Part shown: piece after piece, positions 60,087 through 64,000 of the stretch
Layout: every line of letters starts with the position of its first letter
Position numbering within the stretch: position 1 is the first letter of the stretch
Source of the DNA: UBA7672 sp030824255
GTDB taxonomy: Bacteria; Pseudomonadota; Alphaproteobacteria; Caulobacterales; Hyphomonadaceae
Direction of reading: 5' to 3'
DNA: 64,000 bases
NCBI GenBank assembly: GCA_942493305.1
Contig: OW818686.1
Span: forward strand, 3,224,001-3,288,000
The notes under the pieces: generated by a model
The model's database searches: none
What the model saw: the letters and a program-made list of their open reading frames with translations, nothing else
Told to the model about the DNA's origin: nothing
Translations under genes and position numbers: made by a program

Positions 60087-61420
60087 CCGATGCGCTGCTG
60101 ATCAGCGCGGGGAAGATTGCGGGATCCGTGATCCTGCTGGTTATCGTTCTCTATGCTGTTTCCCGGCTGGCACGGATCGCGAAATTCGATCCGGAAGTCT
60201 CCCGGAAGCTGATCCACATCAGCCTTGGCGTTTACTGTCTGACATTCCCACTCGTCTTCTCGCAGGCGTGGGAGGTGGGCGCTACTTGCCTGCTGGCGCT
60301 GGGCCTCTTCCTGCTTGCGCGCGGGCGGATGCGGGCGAGCCTGGGCGGCGGGCTTCATGCGGTGGAGCGGCAATCCTATGGCGAGCTCCTGTTCGCGATA
60401 TCAGTGGCCCTGCTGTTCTGGTTGAAAGATGGGCACTTCGTTTCAAACACGATGCACCAGAAGCCGCCGCCGGGGCCGGTTCTCTACCTGCTGCCTATCC
60501 TGATCCTGACGTTGTGCGATGCCGCGAGCGCGTTAATCGGGTCGCGTTACGGGCGACGTGTGTTCCAGATCGAGGACGGCAAAAAGAGCGTCGAAGGCGT
60601 GGTGGTGTTCGCCGTCACCGCCTGGCTACTGTCGCTGATCGCCTTCCTGCTTTTGACGGACATTGGCCGGGGCGAAGCTGTTCTGCTCGCCTTCATCACG
60701 GCTGTGTTCGGGGCGTTGCTGGAGGCGGCAAGCTGGCGTGGACTGGACAATCTCTTCATCCCGCTCGGGCTCTATTTCCTGTTGGCCAACCTGCTTTACA
60801 CGGGCGCGGGCGGACTGGCGGCGCTCGCCGGAATTTTTCTGTTGCTGCTGATGGTGCTGCTCTATTTTTCCCGCAGTCGGGCGGGAGAAGATCGGCACTT
60901 CCTGGCGGTTGGGTCGACGCTGTTCTTCTGCATCGCCATCTTTGCCGAGCCGACGAGCATTGTGACGCCCGGCATTGCCGTGGCGACCTACTTCGCCGCC
61001 ATGAGCATACGGAAGCCGGAGCGGCCGCCGCACGACGCGCTGAACCTGTTGTTGGTGATCCTGGCTATTGCTTTGTTCTATTTTGTGGTGAGCCACATCG
61101 CGAGCATGGATACGATTCATAGTTTCAACCTGTCCTTCGCTGCGCTGGCTGCCGGGATTGCGGCGCGCTTCGCAAAAAACGCGTGGCGTGCTGGCGTTGC
61201 CGTGATGATCGCCTGGGGCGCGATGTCGATCCGCACCTACTGGGCGGAGGGGCAGACCGAAGCCGCATTGTTCTTCACGCTAATCGGCCTGGTCGCGATC
61301 ATCGTGGCGGCGTTCGCGGGGTGGTTCCTGCGTCGCCGCGACTATGACAGGCCGTGGATGGTTCTTGGCGGCCTTTGCATGACCCTGGGCTTGCTGGTTT
61401 TGCCGTTGTCGCCACCATGA
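60083..61420 (+). CDS. CTP-dependent prenol/dolichol kinase-like membrane protein
   Basis: A 445-residue polytopic membrane protein. Its first 230 residues match the VTE5/dolichol kinase/CdsA-like CTP transferase fold: SRKLIHISLGVYCL, LCDAASALIGSRYGRRVFQI (Asp146) and DGKKSVEGVVVFAVTAW (KKS at 167-169). These enzymes phosphorylate phytol, farnesol or dolichol with CTP. The C-terminal half adds about six helices of unknown function, making it about twice the usual length. The start GTG 60083 overlaps the BtaA-like stop (GTGA). Together with HMGR and UbiA it suggests that a prenyl alcohol or prenylated intermediate is handled. Confidence 0.8.
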   Translation: MTDALLISAGKIAGSVILLVIVLYAVSRLARIAKFDPEVSRKLIHISLGVYCLTFPLVFSQAWEVGATCLLALGLFLLARGRMRASLGGGLHAVERQSYGELLFAISVALLFWLKDGHFVSNTMHQKPPPGPVLYLLPILILTLCDAASALIGSRYGRRVFQIEDGKKSVEGVVVFAVTAWLLSLIAFLLLTDIGRGEAVLLAFITAVFGALLEAASWRGLDNLFIPLGLYFLLANLLYTGAGGLAALAGIFLLLLMVLLYFSRSRAGEDRHFLAVGSTLFFCIAIFAEPTSIVTPGIAVATYFAAMSIRKPERPPHDALNLLLVILAIALFYFVVSHIASMDTIHSFNLSFAALAAGIAARFAKNAWRAGVAVMIAWGAMSIRTYWAEGQTEAALFFTLIGLVAIIVAAFAGWFLRRRDYDRPWMVLGGLCMTLGLLVLPLSPP

Positions 61421-62250
61421 CCGACCTGATCCGGGTTCCGGGCGCAAGCCTGCGACTGTTTCGTGACGCGCCCCCGCTTGGTGGAGCGCGGACTGCAGCG
61501 CTTGGAGAGTTTGCCTGCGATGATGCAGCCGCGGGCGCGCAGGCTATCAAGGACGCGATGGCTTTGTTGAAGGCCGAGGGTTTTGGCGCTGTGCTGGGCC
61601 CCATGGACGGCAACACATGGGGCACGCACCGATTGGTGATCGAGAGCGATGGCCGCGCTCCTTTCCTCATGGAGCCTGCCAATCCATCACATTATGTGGA
61701 TGCGTTCGACCAAGCAGGTTTGCGAGTCGTGTCGCGCTATGTTTCGGCCGTGCGCCCGGCAGCCGTGTTGGAAAGCATAACGGAGGCGCCGTCCGGTTTG
61801 CGGCTGCGTGATTTCGATCTGGCGCGCGCTGAAGATGAACTGACCCGTGTGCATGCGCTGTCGCTCGAAGCGTTCGCGGCGAACCATTTCTACCAGCCGA
61901 TAACGCTTGAACCATTCCTGGCGAGCTATCGCCCGGTGTTGAAGGCGATCGATCCGGAGCTTGTGCTGCTGGTTGAGAATGAGGCAGGGGATTTGAAGGG
62001 CTTCCTGTTCGCCGTGCCCAATCTTGCGGAAGGACCGGGCACGAAGACAGTGATCCTGAAGACCTATGCTTCTCGCACGAAGGGTGGTGGATCCATGATG
62101 GCGAATGCGTTTCACGCACGTGCCCAGGCGAAAGGGTTCAAGGACGTAATCCATGCCCTGATGCATGAGAGCAATCTTTCGACGAAGCACAGCGACAATA
62201 CGGGCGGAAGGATTTTTCGGCGCTATGCGCTGTGGGGCGCGGCGCTTTGA
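61417..62250 (+). CDS. GNAT-like acyltransferase
   Basis: A 277-residue protein. The C-terminal half has a GNAT-like order: LKGFLFAVPNL (strand), TVILKTYASRTKGGGSMM (beta4/pyrophosphate-loop region), AFHARAQAKGFKDVIHALMH and NLSTKHSDNTGGRIFRRYAL. The N-terminal half (VLGPMDGNTWGTHRLVIES) is a second, similar fold half. This fits the two-half GNAT proteins that transfer acyl groups to amines. An obvious acceptor in this pathway would be the amino group delivered by the BtaA-like enzyme (inference). The start ATG 61417 overlaps the kinase stop as ATGA. Confidence 0.72.
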   Translation: MTDLIRVPGASLRLFRDAPPLGGARTAALGEFACDDAAAGAQAIKDAMALLKAEGFGAVLGPMDGNTWGTHRLVIESDGRAPFLMEPANPSHYVDAFDQAGLRVVSRYVSAVRPAAVLESITEAPSGLRLRDFDLARAEDELTRVHALSLEAFAANHFYQPITLEPFLASYRPVLKAIDPELVLLVENEAGDLKGFLFAVPNLAEGPGTKTVILKTYASRTKGGGSMMANAFHARAQAKGFKDVIHALMHESNLSTKHSDNTGGRIFRRYALWGAAL

Positions 62251-63650
62251 ACCTGATCGAGACATTTCTCTCACAGGCCGCAGCGCGTCCAGCGGCTCCG
62301 GCGATCATCACCCCGACCGGACGGATAGTGACATATGCGCAGCTATCGCGTGCATCGGCTGTGAGAGCGACGGCATATCGTCATGCGGGCCTTGGGGCGG
62401 GCGATGTTGTGCTGATCGCCCGAGGCGTATCGGTTGAGCTTTACGAGACGCTGCTGGCGATCTTCAGGCTTGGCGCTGTCGCGATGTTTCCGGAACCTGC
62501 GGCGGGGCTGAAGGGACTTCGCATTTCGGTTGAAGCGGCGCAGCCGAAGGCGATTGTCACCGCTGGTATAGGGTATGTCTTGCGGCTGGCGTTTCCAGAG
62601 TTGCGCAGGCTCCGGCTTCTGCAGGATTTCGATGATGACGCGGTGTACGACGAACCGCTCATGCACCTTCCCGGAGATGCGCCGGCGCTGATTACCTTCA
62701 CGTCGGGTTCCACGGGGCGGCCGAAGGGGATTGTACGTTCGGCGGACTTTCTGATGTTGCAGCACACGCTGTTGGAGAACCTGCGACAGACCAAACCGGG
62801 CGACATCGACCTGATTTCGCTGCCGGTGTTCATCCTGTCCAATCTGGCGGCCGGCGCCACGAGCGTCATTCCGGCGGGCAAGCTGACGCGACCGGCGCAA
62901 TTGGATGGCGCGGAGCTGCGGGCGCAGATTGCGCGACACAACGTGAACCGCATTGTTGCGCCGCCTGCTGTGGTTGCGCGGATTGCCGAAGGAGCTTCGG
63001 CGATGCCGCAGATCGAGGCGGTGTTCACCGGGGGTGGTCCGGTTTTCCCAAACCTGCTGCGGGAGGTCGCGAAAGCTGCGCCGAACGCGGCTGTGCATGG
63101 GGTGTATGGATCGACCGAGGCCGAGCCGATCTCGCATCTTGAGCTACGGGATATCTCGGATGAGGATTGGCTGACGATGGCGGAGGGAGGCGGACTGCTG
63201 GCGGGGCGTCCCATTTCCGAGATCGAGGTCTGTCTTCGGGATCATGAAGTCCATGTGGCCGGACCGCACGTCAATCGCTGCTATCTGAACCCTGCGGATG
63301 ATGGCTCAACGAAGCTGATCCGCAACGGGAAGCTGTGGCATCGGACGGGCGATGCGGCGCGGATGGATGAGCAGGGTCGGCTGTGGTTGTTGGGGCGGAG
63401 CGATGCGGCGCGCGACGGCTTGTTTCCGTTTGCAGTCGAGACGGCGGCGTTGAGCTGGCCCGGGGTGAGGCAGGCGGGGTTGCTGGCAGGCCGGCTGGCG
63501 CTGGCAGGGGACAATCTGAATCTGGCAGACATGGGCGCACGCGCGAAGGCCCTGGGCGATATCGAGGTCGTGCTGCTGAAGAACGTGCCGATGGACAAGC
63601 GGCACAACTCCAAGGTCGACTATGCGCGGCTGAGGAAACTGCTCGCGTGA
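62247..63650 (+). CDS. AMP-forming acyl ligase (OleC/acyl-CoA synthetase-like)
   Basis: A 467-residue adenylate-forming enzyme. The ATP loop is TFTSGSTGRPKG, followed by GVYGSTEAEPIS and RTGDAARMDEQGRLW, and the C-terminal domain has a lysine (Lys456) in KRHNSKVDYARL. LPVFILSNLAAGATSVIP and LTRPAQLDG are similar to OleC beta-lactone synthetases and medium-chain ligases rather than to NRPS modules. At 467 residues it is short for OleC (about 550), and the tail is reduced. It activates a carboxylic acid. The start is TTG 62247, overlapping the GNAT stop (TTGA); a GTG at 62232 is also in frame. Confidence 0.85.
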   Translation: MNLIETFLSQAAARPAAPAIITPTGRIVTYAQLSRASAVRATAYRHAGLGAGDVVLIARGVSVELYETLLAIFRLGAVAMFPEPAAGLKGLRISVEAAQPKAIVTAGIGYVLRLAFPELRRLRLLQDFDDDAVYDEPLMHLPGDAPALITFTSGSTGRPKGIVRSADFLMLQHTLLENLRQTKPGDIDLISLPVFILSNLAAGATSVIPAGKLTRPAQLDGAELRAQIARHNVNRIVAPPAVVARIAEGASAMPQIEAVFTGGGPVFPNLLREVAKAAPNAAVHGVYGSTEAEPISHLELRDISDEDWLTMAEGGGLLAGRPISEIEVCLRDHEVHVAGPHVNRCYLNPADDGSTKLIRNGKLWHRTGDAARMDEQGRLWLLGRSDAARDGLFPFAVETAALSWPGVRQAGLLAGRLALAGDNLNLADMGARAKALGDIEVVLLKNVPMDKRHNSKVDYARLRKLLA

Positions 63651-64000
63651 GGTGGTTGGGCGAGATGGCGGTGGCCTGGCGCAGTGGCATGAACGCCGCT
63701 GACCGTGTTCGCGTCGTGCTTGCCTGGGGCTTCGTGTTTGGCGCTGTATCCCATTTTGCCTGGCTCTGGCTGAATGGGAGCCTTTTCTACCATGGTCCGG
63801 CGCCGGCATGGGCAGTGTGGTTCTGGTTCGGCGTTTGCGCGGTCGACTTCGTGGTGTTCTGGTTAATGCTGACGCGACCACGCGCGGGCGTCGCAATGGG
63901 CGTTGCGACGATGATCGTGACGCTGTCGGTCAACTGGACCCAGTTTCCTACCTTTGAATACACGTTCAACTGGGTGTTGATCGGGCTGACGCTGTTTGGC
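63647..64000 (+). CDS. Polytopic membrane protein, truncated by window end
   Basis: The frame opens with GTG 63647, overlapping the ligase stop (GTGA), and stays open to the window edge, giving 118 residues. Three clear hydrophobic segments appear: VVLAWGFVFGAVSHFAWLWL, AVWFWFGVCAVDFVVFWLML and VAMGVATMIVTLSVNW, plus the beginning of a fourth. No domain is recognisable. The coupling makes it the eighth gene of the operon beginning at 54243. The real C-terminus lies outside this window. Confidence 0.6.
   Translation, partial: MRWLGEMAVAWRSGMNAADRVRVVLAWGFVFGAVSHFAWLWLNGSLFYHGPAPAWAVWFWFGVCAVDFVVFWLMLTRPRAGVAMGVATMIVTLSVNWTQFPTFEYTFNWVLIGLTLFG

Noticed and set aside
1..64000. Search for CRISPR arrays, tRNA/rRNA genes, insertion sequences, phage and toxin-antitoxin loci
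   Set aside because: No regular direct repeats, no cloverleaf-like or rRNA sequence, and no transposase, integrase or toxin family was recognised by eye. A small tRNA or ncRNA could still be missed without a covariance-model search.

Overview
The window reads as a stretch of a GC-rich alphaproteobacterial chromosome. CtaA-type heme A synthase, a DUF2842 protein, an HWE-family histidine kinase beside an EcfG-like ECF sigma factor, a SUF operon headed by an Rrf2 regulator, ParE, and a ligase/exonuclease repair pair all fit Alphaproteobacteria. A Hyphomonadaceae/Caulobacterales-like host is my best guess (inference only). I see no rRNA, tRNA, CRISPR array, insertion sequence, prophage or plasmid gene. 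Coding density is high, and most long ORFs on the opposite strands are GC-rich shadows.

Layout. 0.1-7.8 kb: LOG-family nucleotidase, Atm1-type ABC exporter, EcfG-like sigma factor facing an HWE kinase operon, YghU-like glutathione transferase, PlsC-like acyltransferase, amphi-Trp protein and two tandem glutathione peroxidases. 8.1-10.0 kb: two tandem outer-membrane beta-barrel genes, each with its own terminator. 10.1-16.2 kb: secreted esterase, DUF2842, ctaA, a CurA-like reductase, a nitroreductase, tyrS and an alpha/beta hydrolase. 16.4-24.4 kb: Rrf2 regulator, IscS-like desulfurase, sufB, a lipoprotein gene, sufC, sufD, sufS, sufT, sufA. 24.5-32.1 kb: 2OG-Fe(II) oxygenase, TfoX-like protein, diguanylate cyclase, DEAD-box helicase and a soluble hybrid histidine kinase. 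32.1-39.7 kb: a coupled amidohydrolase pair (one without metal ligands), a single-domain response regulator, a secreted protein of unknown function, two hotdog thioesterases and parE. 39.7-40.5 kb is gene-free and repeat-like. 40.5-43.0 kb: two related receiver proteins and an in-frame ribbon-helix-helix/PII fusion. 43.1-54.0 kb: membrane proteins, MscS channel, a lysozyme-like lipoprotein, an ATP-dependent DNA ligase and its MBL-fold exonuclease partner separated by unrelated genes, a triple-repeat cysteine protein, a carboxylesterase and a thioesterase.

54.2 kb to the window end is the most remarkable region: one tightly coupled forward operon. It encodes an HMG-CoA reductase with its catalytic residues intact, a UbiA-family prenyltransferase, a rifampin-phosphotransferase-like PPDK/PEP-mobile enzyme, a BtaA-like (DUF3419) 3-amino-3-carboxypropyl transferase, a VTE5/dolichol-kinase-like CTP-dependent kinase, a GNAT-like protein, an OleC-like AMP-forming ligase and a membrane protein cut by the window edge. 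The combination looks like a dedicated pathway for an isoprenoid-containing polar lipid or meroterpenoid. I do not recognise it as a described system. The second strong candidate for novelty is the DNA-binding-domain/PII fusion at 42529-43035.
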